In this document: in pieces, positions 7,654-19,800 of the stretch | How positions within the stretch are numbered: the stretch's first letter is position 1 | Layout of the letters: each line of letters starts with the position of its first letter | DNA from: Campylobacter hominis ATCC BAA-381 | GTDB taxonomy: Bacteria > Campylobacterota > Campylobacteria > Campylobacterales > Campylobacteraceae | Direction: 5' to 3' | DNA: 64,000 nucleotides | Assembly (NCBI RefSeq): GCF_000017585.1 | Contig: NC_009714.1 | Span: 1,458,663 to 1,522,662, forward strand | The notes under the pieces: generated by a model | Databases searched by the model: none | The model's input: the letters and a program-made list of their open reading frames with translations, nothing else | What the model was told of the DNA's origin: nothing | Position numbers and translations under genes: made by a program

Positions 7654-10600
7654 CTGTTATCCTTCCAATATTATATGTTCCATCTTGCAATTTATAAACT
7701 CTATATTCCAAATTATATTTGCCAAGTTTAATTTTATAGCTTTTTTGATTTTTATCAATTTTAGAAATAAAATCATTTTTAATTTCTTTTTTAACCATAT
7801 TTATATCTAATGTTGTATCTTGTTTTATATGCCTTTCAGCATGATATTGCGCATTTTTATTTCCTCCGAATTGAATTTTAATGCTATCCGTTTCATTTGC
7901 TATATTTTTATAAACCTTACTTCCACTTTTTATACCTTTACTTATACCAACTCCGACACTTGGTATCACTACTGGAGCTAAACTTCCTGTAAGTTCTCCG
8001 TAATGTCTGTTTGTATTTGTGGTATCATTTAAAAACTTATCTAAATTTGCTTTTTCATAAGTTTGTCTTAGATTGTTTCCGTATTCATATCCGGAGTTTA
8101 TAGGATTTAGCATTGCAATTAACATATCTTTTGCAGTATTTAATGGATTGGTTATTACTTGATGGGTTAAGTCCTTATATGGTTTATATACTCCTTGCGC
8201 CAGATTTAAACCAGATATCTTGGTATTGTTTGTTATGCCATCAATTCCAAGATATTTATTATAAAAGTCTTTATTTTCTGCATAGCCTTTTAAATTTGAG
8301 TATCTGTTATAGTATTGTTCTTTTGTAGCAAAGCCAACTCCTGTTAATTCATTATTGTCTATAAATGCAGTTTTAGAATAGTCTAAATTGTTTTTTATAA
8401 AATCTTGAGAATTCAATACTTCAACAGCTTTATCTTCATCTAAATTTTTAATATAAAACTCATTTGCATCATTATCTACTAAAGCATAATATCCTTTAGC
8501 TATTACATTTGTAGCCTCATCTAAAGATATGTTTTTCTTTTTAGCATAAAGTTTTGATAATTCTTTTATTTTTTTCATATCTCCTTTATGCAATTGCCTA
8601 TTATACATTTCGGCACTTGTTGTAAGATTATATCCTTGCTTTGCTCCAGCTTCAGAGTTTATTAAAGCTCCTGTTAGAATTCCTGTCAGTTGTGAAGTTA
8701 GAATTTGTTCATCTTTATTAAGATTACTACTTAATGGAGTTAATAATTCATTTATACCTGAAATAATAGCTCCATCTAAAAAGCTTTCTCCTTGAATAGC
8801 ATTTATGCTTCCACCTACTAATGAATGAAGTGCAGTTTTAGTTAAACTTCCATCTTTACTGTTTGTTATAAGTCCTATATCTCCTGCTTTTTTAAATAGA
8901 TAGTTTCCTGTGCTAGAACTTATATTTGATAGTAGGCTATCTTTAAAATTTGTTCCATAAATTCCACTTTGTATGGCTGAGCTTGATAAAGTATTTGCTA
9001 TATCGGCATATGATATATCTAAATAATTTGAGTTTATTAAATTTGAATTTGTTAAGTAAGTAGAACTATTTATATATGAGCTTGCCATACTACCAATTCC
9101 TGCACTTAAGGCTGATTTGGTTAAAGAGTCGATATCAAATTTAACTTTACCGTTTGATAATATCATATTACTAGCTTGGATAGAAGTATTTGCTATAACG
9201 GCATTTGTTACGGCTGCTGTTGTAGCTGCACTTGCTCCTGTAGTTCCAAGACTTGCTGCAAATGCACTTCCAGCTCCTGCTGTAAGATAAGTAGTTACTG
9301 CTGTAGCTATAAGTGTTCCTATTCCGCTTAGAGTTGTTGTTTTATCATTCCACTCTTTTGAGTTTAGAGTAGCTTTTATTTGATTTATCTCTTTTATATT
9401 TAAAGTTTTGTTTGAACTTAATTCTTTTAATACATTTTCTTTAAGCTCAAATGAGTTTAAAGAATTTGAAATTTCAGTATATGTTTTAGTGTCAAGTTTA
9501 TTTGTTATATCTTTACCGTTTAATATAAACTTATTATCTACTTGAATGATTGAAGGAATTTCTATTTCTTTTATACTTCCTTTATCTTCAATTGTAGCCG
9601 TAATGATTCCTGATCTGGTTTTAAATTCGGTATGAGAATTTGTTTCTTTGGATGAGATTAAATTTAATAATTTTGCTTGAATATCAATGTTTGTTGATTT
9701 TAAATTTGAAGCTATTACATTTATATTGTTTGCTTTTAAATTTATACTATTTGCACTGAATAGATTTGATGAGCTTTGAGAGATAGTTGTATCGTTTATT
9801 TTAGATGAACTTTTACTAAGACCTCCAAAGCTTGATTTATCAGTTTGTTTGTCGTAGTAATTAGTATAAGAAGCTGAAGCTATATTTATATTGCCGTTAT
9901 TTGAAACGATAGATATAGTGCCTTTATTACCGTTTTTTGAATTATTTATATTATCGTTTAAATCTTTTTTATTTGAACTTTGATTTGCAATTAAATTTAC
10001 GCTTTGTAAATTTATGCCATTGTTTGCATTGATATAAATATTTTCCCCATCTATATTCGAGCTTTTTACCTCTTGTTGTAATGATTTTATAAGTTCCGTT
10101 TTTTTAGACATAAATCCTTTTGAAGTTGATTTTATTTCATTGTAATCACTGTTTGTTGATGAAAGAATATTTATATTATCTCCTGCATTTATTTCTATAT
10201 CTTTATTTGAGTTTAAATTTGAACTTATTAAAGTTATATCTTTATTTGCCTTTAATAAAATATTTTCTTTTGCATTTAAGTTTGATCCTATGTTATACTC
10301 ATACTCTCTTTTATAATATCCCCCGCTCATAGAAAAATCATATGAGCCTTTATCTTTTACAGTTTCACTTAAGATGTTGTTATTTGCAAACAGGGCTATA
10401 TTTTTATTTGAGTTTATGTTTGAGCCTATTAGATAGATACTATCTTTTGCATTTAATACTGTATCACCTTTGGTTGAAGTAATAGTTGAAATATCTGCTA
10501 TATTTGTAAAGCTTTCTTTCCCATAAGAGTGAGTTAGGGTGTTTGTATTTGATAAGGTTTGATTTACAATATTATTTGCATTTAGATATACGCTTCCTGC

Positions 10601-13600
10601 CTTGATATATGAAGAGAGATTTAAGATATCATTATTTGCATTTAGAATTAACTCATTATTTGCCTTTATATCTGCAAATTTATTTGTAATGTTGTTTGCA
10701 TTTATCTTTATGTAGTTATTGCTTATAATGCCTGAGTAGTTATTTAAATTTCCATCTATATCTAGAGAAATTCCATCTCCTGCATATATTAAAGATGAAG
10801 CATCTATCGGCTTACCGTCTTTAAATAATATGCTTTTTAAAGCGCTGTTTCTAAAGTTATAAATAGAAGTCAGTTTATTATGCATATAATCACTGTTCGG
10901 AATGTTTTCATCAAATATGTAGCTAGTATTTAAGTAGTAATGTCTTTTATCAGTAGGATTTATTTTATTATCTTTAAAGATCGGATTTTTAGCGTTAATA
11001 ATAAAAACATTATCTTTACTTAATGATACGGTTCGGGTTAAATCCTGTTTATTTAAATCTTTTGATTCGTATGGGTTTTTAAAATCTTTATTTTCGATAT
11101 TGTTTGAGTCGATGTTTTGATGTGAGATTAATGTTTGATTGTATCCAAGCAGTGATTTATATGATATATCCTTATCGTCTTTCATAAAATCAGGTGTTTT
11201 ATTTATTATTATATCTGTGCTATTTGGTTTTTTGTTATCAAGATTTGTTAAAGTTCCGGTTATTTTACCGTTTGCTGCAAATATAGATGAATATCCTGTA
11301 AGCGAATAGTTTTTTTGTTTGGTTGAAGTATAACCGCCTTTACCGCTGTGGCTTTTATGTTTCCATCTGTATTCGCCTTTAGCATTCATCTCATAATTAA
11401 GATCAAGTCCTTGATTAATTAAATTCGTATCTTTTAAATTTATATCCTTGTTTGCAAATACTATGCTTTTATCATTTAATAAATTATTTGTTAAGAAATT
11501 TATATTGCCTTTTGAAATTATGTTTGAAGGTCTGAATTTGGCCAAGCTGTCTTTATCTATATGCTCTTTAGTGAAAGTGTATCTTATTTCCCTTCCCTCT
11601 TCTTTTTTATGCGGTTTACCTCTTGAAACTGTTATTTGATTATTTTTTGTATCTATATAGATATTTTTTATAAATTTTTCCGATTCTCCTGGTAAATTTT
11701 CATTATTAAATTCGGTTAATACATATAAAGTTTCATCTAAAGGTGTTAATTTTTTAATAAGTTCGTTATTTAATGTTTTATCATCTATCTGATTATTATA
11801 TTTATCTAAAATTTCATTTTTTATTTTTAATACTGTATTTTTATCGACACTTAAATTTAAAACCGCATTGCTGCATTCAAATCCGCCCCAACCATCACAT
11901 CCTAAATATATTGTTTTTTTGATTTTTTCTTTTACCACTTTAAGTTCATCAAGTGATCTGTTATTAAGCTCTTTAGCATTTATGTTCATATCACTTTCTG
12001 AATACATCAAAGATGAGAGATTATCTATTTTAGAGCTTTTATAATTTTTATAGTTATCATCATTTAAAATTAAAATATTGTCATCTGAAATTTTATCTTT
12101 TACATAAAAGATATTTAGGTTTTTATCCGATATTATATTTGAGCTATCTTTATTTATAAGAGTATTTGTATTTAAAATCATATCATCTTTACTATAAAGA
12201 GTTGATTTATCTATATTTAAAATATCGTTTGAATTAATTATCAAAGCTTTGTTTGAATAGATATTTGCTTTATTGTTCATTAAATAATTAGAGTTTATAA
12301 AAAGATTTTTATTTGATGCTATTTCGCCAAAGTTATTTAAATTTAAATATGAGTTTAAACTCATATCGTTTAATGAGTGAATAGTGCCTTTATTTGTTAT
12401 ATTGTTTGCATTTATTATAAGGTTATTGTTTGATATAAGCTTTGTATTATTTATAAAATCATCTGTTGTTTTTATAAAGATATCTTTATTTGCATAAAAG
12501 CCACCATTATAATCTATAGTATCTTTTGTGATTAAAGATAAATTATTTCCTGCTTGAAGATTTCCGTGATTACTGTATTTATCGGTATTTATAAATAGAT
12601 TTTTATTTGAGATGATAAATCCATCTTTATTATTAAGAAGTGATGAGTTTAAATTAAGATCTAAATAAGCACCTATATAGCCTAAAGTATTATTTAAAGA
12701 ATCTTTAATCTTTATATCTAACAATTTATTTGAAATAATATTTCCGTTTGAGTTATTTAAATTAACGGAAGTTATTTTTAAATCTTTTGAGAAAATTCCT
12801 TTATCCGAAGTATCTTTATTTATAATATCGTCTGCTTTTATAAAAGCACTGTTTGAGGCATATATCAGATTTCTGTTATTTAGCATATCCGCTTTTATAT
12901 CAAGACTATCGTAAGATATAATGTTTGAATCTTTGTCATTGTTAATTAAAGAAGAATTGATAGCAATATTTTTTGCTTTTATATCGCCTTGATTTTTTAT
13001 CTCTTTAGAGGCTATATTTAAATTATTATTTGAAACTATTTCTTTGTTTGTATAAAGACAACTTGCTTTTATAAAAGCATTGCCGCCTGATAATAACGAA
13101 CTTAGATTTAAATTTAAATTATTGTTTGAGTTTATATTTATGACATTGTTTGAAACAATGTCGGATTTATCCGAATTAAGATCGTTTAAAACTCTTATGC
13201 CGATACTGCTATCCGCTATAAATTTCGAAGTCGTTAAAAACATATTGTTTGAATAAGTATTTATTTTATTTGAGCTTAAAATAGAGTTTATATTATTTAT
13301 ATCTTCTTTTACATTCAGACTTATATTTTTATTCGATGAAATTCTGGAGTTTATATTATTTATATCTTTGTTTGCATTTAAGCTTATATTATTGTTTGAA
13401 ATGATTTGAGAATTTTCATTGAAGATATTTTCATTTGAAGTTAAACTTATATTTTTTAAAGATGAAATATTTGAACTGCTTTTATTATTTATATCCTTAT
13501 TCGAGTTTATGAATAAATTTCCGTTTGAATGAAATTTTGAAGATTTTTGAGTAAAATCATTTAAATCAAGATTTACATCTTTATCTATTATGAAATTTGA

Positions 13601-14992
13601 GTTTTTATTATTTATAGAGTTTAATTTATCGTTTATACTTAAAATATTCAGATTTGAATTTTCATTAAAGATATCTTCGGATATATTTAAATTCAATTCG
13701 TTTGAAAGTATTTTAGAGTTTTCGTTAAAGATTGTATCTTTAATGATTATTTGACTTCGGTTGTTATTTTTATCTTTGTTTTTATTTGTTGTGTTTTCTT
13801 TAGTGTCAGAGTTTGTATTTTTATTGTTATCTTTTTTATCTTCTTGATTATTTAAGCTTTCTTTTCCGATGACGGAGTTTTTATTTATTAAATTGTTTGA
13901 CCTGATATTCAGCTTTGAATCCGTTTGAATGATTGAGTTTTTATTGTTTATGCTGTTTGAGTTTATGTTTAGAGATTGTGATTTTAATAAAGCTTTGCTT
14001 TTATCGTTTCCTATATTTTTTATGTTTTCGGCTTTTATGTTTATATTGTTATTTGATATTATCTCGCCGTTATTTATTAAATTTCCGTTTGTGTCTATTT
14101 TTACGGAGCTATTTGCAATTATCTTACCTTGATTATTTACTCCAAGACCCTCTTTAGTTCCTATTAGTTTTATCTTATTTGCATACATTCCGCCAAGATT
14201 TGACGAATCGATTAAAAATTTAATATCTTCATCGTTTGATTTGTTGTTTGTTTTTGTATCTTTATCGCTACCGTTTAGCTTTGTTATTTTTTTATCTTCG
14301 GAAATGGAATTTTTACCGGTTATTATATTTATCTCATTTGCATGAATGTTTGCATTTATCTTTGTAGAATAAGAGATTATGTTTAAATAATCGCTTTCAT
14401 CTTTTAAGCCGTTATTATTTATAGAAATTTCACCTTTATTTACATCTATTTTATTTAAAGCTCCATCTTTAAATTTAAGCTCTCCTGTAGTTAAAGTAGT
14501 TGATTTGGAGTTTATAAAATGAACTCCATCTATATCTATACCACTAGGATTTGCTATCATAAGATCAGCTTTATCACCTGCTATTTCTATATTTCCTTTT
14601 AAGCTACTTTTTTTATCTGAGTTTATCTTATTTACAATAAGTTTGGCTGAGCCTTCGCTTAGTCTTGGATTTGCATGTATATAGCCTCCTGTTATAGTAT
14701 CTGCTCCATTTCTTGAATTATTAAGTATCGTTCCATCATCTGTTGTATTAAATTTAGAGTATTCGTTTATTGATACTCCTTTATTGTTTGGTTTAACGAT
14801 ATCAACTTGTATAGCATTATTTGGAGTTTTTAAAATGGTAGGACGACTTGCAATTGGTGAGTTTTTATCGGGTAGAATTTCTGCAAAACTGAAAGTCGGT
14901 GTAAAGATTAAAGAAAAAGAAATTGCCATACTTATAGGCAAAGACGGTTTTACACCGATTAGTTTTTTTGAAAATTTAGATTTAAATTTCAT
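7643..14992 (-). CDS. cdiA: CdiA-like filamentous haemagglutinin / contact-dependent toxin (TpsA)
   Basis: About 2450 residues. Order: signal peptide (to about SFAEI), TPS secretion domain with the NPSGID motif, a very long array of degenerate beta-helix repeats of the type NNNISLNANKDINN, a second repeat block after a central region, an Ala/Gly-rich segment, a DUF637-like pretoxin domain, the YNRQLHK junction that here replaces VENN, and a variable tip. The tip ends with HAERHIKQDTTLDINMVKKE followed by a beta-rich end, which looks like a small RNase-type domain (inference). An ATG exists at 15004, overlapping the tpsB stop. I prefer 14992 because GGAG lies just before it and it gives a cleaner signal peptide. 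It is exported by the TpsB encoded directly upstream. Confidence 0.9.
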   Translation of the reverse strand: MKFKSKFSKKLIGVKPSLPISMAISFSLIFTPTFSFAEILPDKNSPIASRPTILKTPNNAIQVDIVKPNNKGVSINEYSKFNTTDDGTILNNSRNGADTITGGYIHANPRLSEGSAKLIVNKINSDKKSSLKGNIEIAGDKADLMIANPSGIDIDGVHFINSKSTTLTTGELKFKDGALNKIDVNKGEISINNNGLKDESDYLNIISYSTKINANIHANEINIITGKNSISEDKKITKLNGSDKDTKTNNKSNDEDIKFLIDSSNLGGMYANKIKLIGTKEGLGVNNQGKIIANSSVKIDTNGNLINNGEIISNNNINIKAENIKNIGNDKSKALLKSQSLNINSNSINNKNSIIQTDSKLNIRSNNLINKNSVIGKESLNNQEDKKDNNKNTNSDTKENTTNKNKDKNNNRSQIIIKDTIFNENSKILSNELNLNISEDIFNENSNLNILSINDKLNSINNKNSNFIIDKDVNLDLNDFTQKSSKFHSNGNLFINSNKDINNKSSSNISSLKNISLTSNENIFNENSQIISNNNISLNANKDINNINSRISSNKNISLNVKEDINNINSILSSNKINTYSNNMFLTTSKFIADSSIGIRVLNDLNSDKSDIVSNNVININSNNNLNLNLSSLLSGGNAFIKASCLYTNKEIVSNNNLNIASKEIKNQGDIKAKNIAINSSLINNDKDSNIISYDSLDIKADMLNNRNLIYASNSAFIKADDIINKDTSDKGIFSKDLKITSVNLNNSNGNIISNKLLDIKIKDSLNNTLGYIGAYLDLNLNSSLLNNKDGFIISNKNLFINTDKYSNHGNLQAGNNLSLITKDTIDYNGGFYANKDIFIKTTDDFINNTKLISNNNLIINANNITNKGTIHSLNDMSLNSYLNLNNFGEIASNKNLFINSNYLMNNKANIYSNKALIINSNDILNIDKSTLYSKDDMILNTNTLINKDSSNIISDKNLNIFYVKDKISDDNILILNDDNYKNYKSSKIDNLSSLMYSESDMNINAKELNNRSLDELKVVKEKIKKTIYLGCDGWGGFECSNAVLNLSVDKNTVLKIKNEILDKYNNQIDDKTLNNELIKKLTPLDETLYVLTEFNNENLPGESEKFIKNIYIDTKNNQITVSRGKPHKKEEGREIRYTFTKEHIDKDSLAKFRPSNIISKGNINFLTNNLLNDKSIVFANKDINLKDTNLINQGLDLNYEMNAKGEYRWKHKSHSGKGGYTSTKQKNYSLTGYSSIFAANGKITGTLTNLDNKKPNSTDIIINKTPDFMKDDKDISYKSLLGYNQTLISHQNIDSNNIENKDFKNPYESKDLNKQDLTRTVSLSKDNVFIINAKNPIFKDNKINPTDKRHYYLNTSYIFDENIPNSDYMHNKLTSIYNFRNSALKSILFKDGKPIDASSLIYAGDGISLDIDGNLNNYSGIISNNYIKINANNITNKFADIKANNELILNANNDILNLSSYIKAGSVYLNANNIVNQTLSNTNTLTHSYGKESFTNIADISTITSTKGDTVLNAKDSIYLIGSNINSNKNIALFANNNILSETVKDKGSYDFSMSGGYYKREYEYNIGSNLNAKENILLKANKDITLISSNLNSNKDIEINAGDNINILSSTNSDYNEIKSTSKGFMSKKTELIKSLQQEVKSSNIDGENIYINANNGINLQSVNLIANQSSNKKDLNDNINNSKNGNKGTISIVSNNGNINIASASYTNYYDKQTDKSSFGGLSKSSSKINDTTISQSSSNLFSANSINLKANNINVIASNLKSTNIDIQAKLLNLISSKETNSHTEFKTRSGIITATIEDKGSIKEIEIPSIIQVDNKFILNGKDITNKLDTKTYTEISNSLNSFELKENVLKELSSNKTLNIKEINQIKATLNSKEWNDKTTTLSGIGTLIATAVTTYLTAGAGSAFAASLGTTGASAATTAAVTNAVIANTSIQASNMILSNGKVKFDIDSLTKSALSAGIGSMASSYINSSTYLTNSNLINSNYLDISYADIANTLSSSAIQSGIYGTNFKDSLLSNISSSTGNYLFKKAGDIGLITNSKDGSLTKTALHSLVGGSINAIQGESFLDGAIISGINELLTPLSSNLNKDEQILTSQLTGILTGALINSEAGAKQGYNLTTSAEMYNRQLHKGDMKKIKELSKLYAKKKNISLDEATNVIAKGYYALVDNDANEFYIKNLDEDKAVEVLNSQDFIKNNLDYSKTAFIDNNELTGVGFATKEQYYNRYSNLKGYAENKDFYNKYLGIDGITNNTKISGLNLAQGVYKPYKDLTHQVITNPLNTAKDMLIAMLNPINSGYEYGNNLRQTYEKANLDKFLNDTTNTNRHYGELTGSLAPVVIPSVGVGISKGIKSGSKVYKNIANETDSIKIQFGGNKNAQYHAERHIKQDTTLDINMVKKEIKNDFISKIDKNQKSYKIKLGKYNLEYRVYKLQDGTYNIGRITVEK
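8584..8987. repeat. 404-bp direct repeat within cdiA (pretoxin region)
   Basis: The cdiA copy of 5453-5856. Recombination between the two copies would delete 7643-8583 plus the intervening immunity genes and fuse the orphan tip to the full-length CdiA stalk. Confidence 0.9.
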
Positions 14993-15003
14993 GTCCATCT
15001 CCA

Positions 15004-16704
15004 TTAAAAATTATAATTTATAGAAAAATTTAAAACGGCATCATTGCTTTCATAAAATTCAGGTTTTTTTATAGGAAATCCAAGCAAAGCATCATAAGAG
15101 AGTGAGCCGTATTTGTTAAAATTTCCTTTTAAACCGATACCTGAGCCGATTAAAGTATTATCAGTCATATAATTTGAACTTTTTCCGCCTACCTTGCCAA
15201 AGTCAAAAGCTGCATAAATAAAATGATTATTAAATATGCCGTATTCCAAAGTATTTCTTATATAATACCCTCTATCTCCTACCAGGCTCATTTTACCGTC
15301 AAATCCTCTTACGCTGTAGTATCCGCCGATATTTAATCTTTCCTGCAAGGTTAGAGGAGTTTTATTCCACATTGAATGAATATTGAGATCATAAGTAAGC
15401 GGTATATTTGTTCCACTTTTTCTAAAACGAATATCGGAACTTATAGTTTCAAATCTATTTGTTCCTTCATTGTATTCTTCTTCAGGAGCCTGTAAAGACC
15501 CTCTTGCACCAGTTGCTTTTTTGTATGATAATCCTAAAGATAAAAAGCCGTTTTCTATAAAAAATTGTGAGTTTAGTCCTGCTTCATAACCTGCAGTTTT
15601 TTTTCTTTGATTGTCTAATTCATAATCTTCTATATAGTTTTTATTCTCTTTTTCCCAAAGTCTAAAAAATAAACTATTTTTTGAAATTTGATCTCTATAA
15701 TATAAATAATTTAAAGTTAAATTTCTTCTTTTACTTTTTCCGCTATATTTATAAACTCCAAAAGCTCCAAGGATTGCTTGATCGTAATTATATCCGTATT
15801 CGTTAAAATCAAGTAAAAATCTGTCAAACGGAACCGAAAGTCCGTAATAAATATTATCGCTTCCTCCTCTTCGGCTTTCATCGTTGATATTTTGTTCATC
15901 GGTTTTAAATATATTTTTTGAAAAAGATGAGTAAAAAATTTCATTAAAACCAAGTAAATTTAAAGCATTAATATTAAGTCCGCCCTGATATTTTCCTGTT
16001 TCTTTACTTCCTAAATTATCAAATGATAAAGAAAAGCTTAACGGACTTTTTTCATCTTTTGAAATATTTATATTGCTATAATTTTCTTTTTTAGACGGTA
16101 AAATTTCTACGGAAACTTTACCTAAAGAAGCGTTTTGAATGGTTTCAAGAGCTTGTTCGATATCTCTTAAATTTAAATTTTTATCTTTTTTATCTCCGCC
16201 GAATGCACCGAATAATGAAATTTTATTTTTAGTGGAATTTTTATCATTTATATTAATAGTGTCTATTTTTCCTGGTATTATTTCAAATTTTAGAGTTTTA
16301 CTTTTTAAATTTTGAGAAGGTAAATTTACGTAAGTCGTAATAAATCCGGCTTTTAAAATTTCATTATAAAAAGCGTTATAAATAATATTTATACTCTCTT
16401 GCCCTATACAGGTTCTGTATTTAAAGCCTACTTCTTTCAGAGCTTTTCTAAGATATTTTTTAAATTTATCGCTTTCATTGCCGATCAGTAACACTTCATC
16501 AATTTCAAAGCAAGGATTTTCATTTGGGATAATGGCTGAAATTTGATTTTGTTTGGGAGTTAAAATAATATTTGAACTCTCTTTTTGGCTTTCTATAAAC
16601 TTTAATCTATCTTCTTCCTGCTTGGCTTGAGTTTGAGAAATATCATCCAGTGTATTTGCAAAAATGGTAATTACAGATAAAATAAAAATAATAAATAAAC
16701 GCAT
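15004..16704 (-). CDS. cdiB: TpsB-family outer membrane transporter for CdiA
   Basis: 566 residues, the usual TpsB/FhaC/ShlB length. A signal peptide (about 1-16), an N-terminal plug helix region rich in Gln/Lys, POTRA domains (about 65-215, beginning CFEIDEVLLIG) and a C-terminal 16-strand barrel. The conserved VRGF loop motif is present (YYSVRGFDGKMSLVGDRGYY), and the protein ends in aromatic NYNF as barrel proteins do. It exports the TPS-domain protein encoded downstream; the stop and the first possible cdiA start overlap (TAATG), so both are one operon. Confidence 0.93.
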   Translation of the reverse strand: MRLFIIFILSVITIFANTLDDISQTQAKQEEDRLKFIESQKESSNIILTPKQNQISAIIPNENPCFEIDEVLLIGNESDKFKKYLRKALKEVGFKYRTCIGQESINIIYNAFYNEILKAGFITTYVNLPSQNLKSKTLKFEIIPGKIDTININDKNSTKNKISLFGAFGGDKKDKNLNLRDIEQALETIQNASLGKVSVEILPSKKENYSNINISKDEKSPLSFSLSFDNLGSKETGKYQGGLNINALNLLGFNEIFYSSFSKNIFKTDEQNINDESRRGGSDNIYYGLSVPFDRFLLDFNEYGYNYDQAILGAFGVYKYSGKSKRRNLTLNYLYYRDQISKNSLFFRLWEKENKNYIEDYELDNQRKKTAGYEAGLNSQFFIENGFLSLGLSYKKATGARGSLQAPEEEYNEGTNRFETISSDIRFRKSGTNIPLTYDLNIHSMWNKTPLTLQERLNIGGYYSVRGFDGKMSLVGDRGYYIRNTLEYGIFNNHFIYAAFDFGKVGGKSSNYMTDNTLIGSGIGLKGNFNKYGSLSYDALLGFPIKKPEFYESNDAVLNFSINYNF

Positions 16705-16848
16705 ACGAAATTGTATGACAACGATACTTAAGAAATCATTATAATTTTAACCGAGTATAAATTATTGTTTATTTTTAAAATTTAACTCAATTTTTACTCA
16801 AAATTTTATATAATTTTTGCAAAATTTAAGTAATAAAAAAGGACTGAA

Positions 16849-19800
16849 ATGAGCGAATTTACACACTTGCACTTACATACCGAATACTCACTTCTTGACG
16901 GTGTAAATAAAATAGACAATCTTGCTAAAATTTTAAAAGAGCGCGGCACAAAAGCCGTGGCGATTACAGATCACGGAAATATGTTCGGCGCGATAGAATT
17001 TTATAAAACAATGAAAAAAAACGGTATAAAACCGATTATCGGAATGGAAGCTTATATCCACAATCACGACAAATTAGACGATAAAAGTGATAAGCAACGC
17101 TTTCACCTGATACTTCTTGCAAAAAATGAAATCGGTTACAAAAATCTGATATATCTTAGTTCAAAAGCCTTTTTGGACGGATTTTATTATTATCCGAGAA
17201 TAAATAAAAATTTGCTGCGTGCGCACCATGAAGGGATTATTTGCAATGCAGCCTGCATAGCCGGCGAAATCGGATTTCATCTAAATTTAAGCGAACGAAA
17301 TATAAAAAGAGGAGCGAAAGGATATGAAGGCGCTAAAAAAGCGGCACTTGAATATAAAGAAATTTTTGGCGACGATTTTTATCTTGAAATAATGCGCCAC
17401 GGATATACCAGCCAACTTCGCATAGACGACGACTTAATCCGTCTCTCAAGAGAAACCGGTATAAAACTTATCGCTTCAAATGACGCTCACTACACGAATC
17501 AGGCAGGGCACGATTTGCAAGACATTTTCGTTTGTCTTTCGACCGGATCTGTTTTAAGTGATCCTAAAAGAATGCACCACACCGTGCGCCAACTTTATGT
17601 AAAAACCGACGAAGAGATGAAAGAAATTTTTGCGGATATTCCTGAAGTTATAGAAAATACGCAAGAAATAGCAAATAAATGCAATCTTAGTTTTGCATTT
17701 GACGATCCTAATTATCATCCTACGGCCCCGAATTTTAAATTTACAAGAGAAAAAGCGAACCTTATAAATTTAACTTTGCCTGAGGCGAATGAAGAATACA
17801 GTAAAAAAAACGATGATTTGCTTTTTGAGACATTGTGCCGTGACGGACTTACAAAACGTTTGGAATTTATAGCGCCCGAAAAACATGAAATTTATAAAGC
17901 ACGTCTTGAAAAAGAGATACAAATTATCGAAAAAATGGGCTTTGGCGGATATATGTTAATCGTGCAGGACTTCATCAACTGGGCAAAAGACCACGATATT
18001 CCTGTAGGTCCTGGACGTGGATCGGCTGCAGGTTCGCTTTGTGCTTATTCTTTACGTATCACAGATCTTGATCCGATTCCTTATAATCTGCTTTTTGAGC
18101 GATTTTTAAATCCAGATCGTATAAGTATGCCCGATATCGATGTAGATTTTGCGCAAGCAAGACGTGAAGAAGTTTTTGAATATGTATCTAATAAATACGG
18201 TAAAGAAAACGTAGCGCAAGTGGCGACTTTCGGTAAACTTCTTGCAAGAGGCGTTATAAGAGACGTTGCAAGAGTTTGCGAAATGCCGCTTTATAAAGCG
18301 GATGCAATGGCTAAACTTGTACCGGAACAACTCGGTATAACTCTTAACGGCGAAGGAGAACCAGGAAGTGAAAAATATAAACCCGGAGCATTTCAACTGG
18401 AACCTAAAATAAAAGATTTGGTAGAACAGGATCCATTGGCTAAAAAAGTTTGGGATTATTCGCTTGGACTTGAAGGACTTAACAGAAATACCGGAATGCA
18501 CGCGGCAGGTGTAGTAATTTCAAACGATCCGCTTTGGAACAAAGTACCGCTTTTCCGTCAGACAAAAAGCGATGATGGACACTACATCACTCAATACACA
18601 AAACTCTATCTTGAAGATGTGGATTTGATAAAATTCGACTTCTTGGGATTAAAAAACTTGGATGTCATCGCAAATGCGATAAAACTTATAAAAAGAAGAT
18701 ATAACAAAGATATAGTTTGGGAAAATATAGACTTTAACGATAAAAAAACATACGAAACGATTCAAAGCGGAAACACGTTTGGAATATTCCAAATAGAAAG
18801 TCCTGGAATGCAAAAACTGGCAACCGGATTAAAACCGGATTGCTTTGAAGATATAATCGCGATGATTTCGATATTTCGTCCCGGTCCTATGGAACTTATT
18901 CCGGATTTTATAGCAAGAAAACACGGCGAAGCGAAAGTCGAATACATAATGCCTGAAATAAAAGAAATTTTGGAGCCTACATACGGAATTATCGTATATC
19001 AAGAGCAAGTTATGCAAATCGTACAAAAAATCGGCGGTTTTTCGCTTGGCGAAGCGGATCTTGTGCGAAGAGCTATGAGTAAAAAAGATGAAAAAAAATT
19101 AGCTCATATGAGAGAACAATATTTAGATGGCGCCAAAAAACTTGGCTTTGATACAAACAAAGCAAATGAGCTTTTTGATTTGATTATGAAATTTGCAAGT
19201 TATGGATTTAATAAATCTCACGCGGCGGCTTATTCAATGATAACATTTCAAACGGCGTATTTAAAAACATATTATCCGGCTGAGTTTATGGCTGCTTTGC
19301 TGACTTCTGAAGAAAGCAACGCTGATAAGGTTTTGACATACATTGACGAAGCCAAACGCCTTGGAATTACCATTTTACCACCATCAATAAATAAAAGTAT
19401 CCGCGAGTTCAGCGTTACGGACGACGAAAATGCACCAAGCAAAACAGCCATTATTTACGGTCTTGGCGCTATTAAAGGCGTAGGTTTGGCAGGAATAGAA
19501 AATATTATTGAACTAAGAGATGAAAAGCCGTTTGAAACAATTGACGATTTTGCAAGCAGAGTTGATAATTTTAAAGTAAATAAAAAAGTTATAGAAGCGC
19601 TAACTTGTGCAGGAGCGATGGACTGTCTTGGAAAAACCAGAAAAGCGCTTCTACAAAATAGTGAAAATATCGTAGATGCAATGAAAAAAGCTGCGATTTT
19701 AAGAGATGAAGCTACCTCATCGTTAAATTTCGGAGACGAAAGTTTTTTTGATATTAAAGTAAATTTTGAAGATACAAAAGAGGAATTCAAGCGCAAAGAG

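Noticed and set aside
12000-14200. CRISPR-like short repeats
   Set aside because: The repeated ISSNKN/NNNISLNA coding pattern is degenerate and in frame with a beta-helix haemagglutinin.
18106-18501. Long open frames opposite dnaE, topA and cadA
   Set aside because: They are antisense shadows of well-supported genes, without ribosome binding sites.
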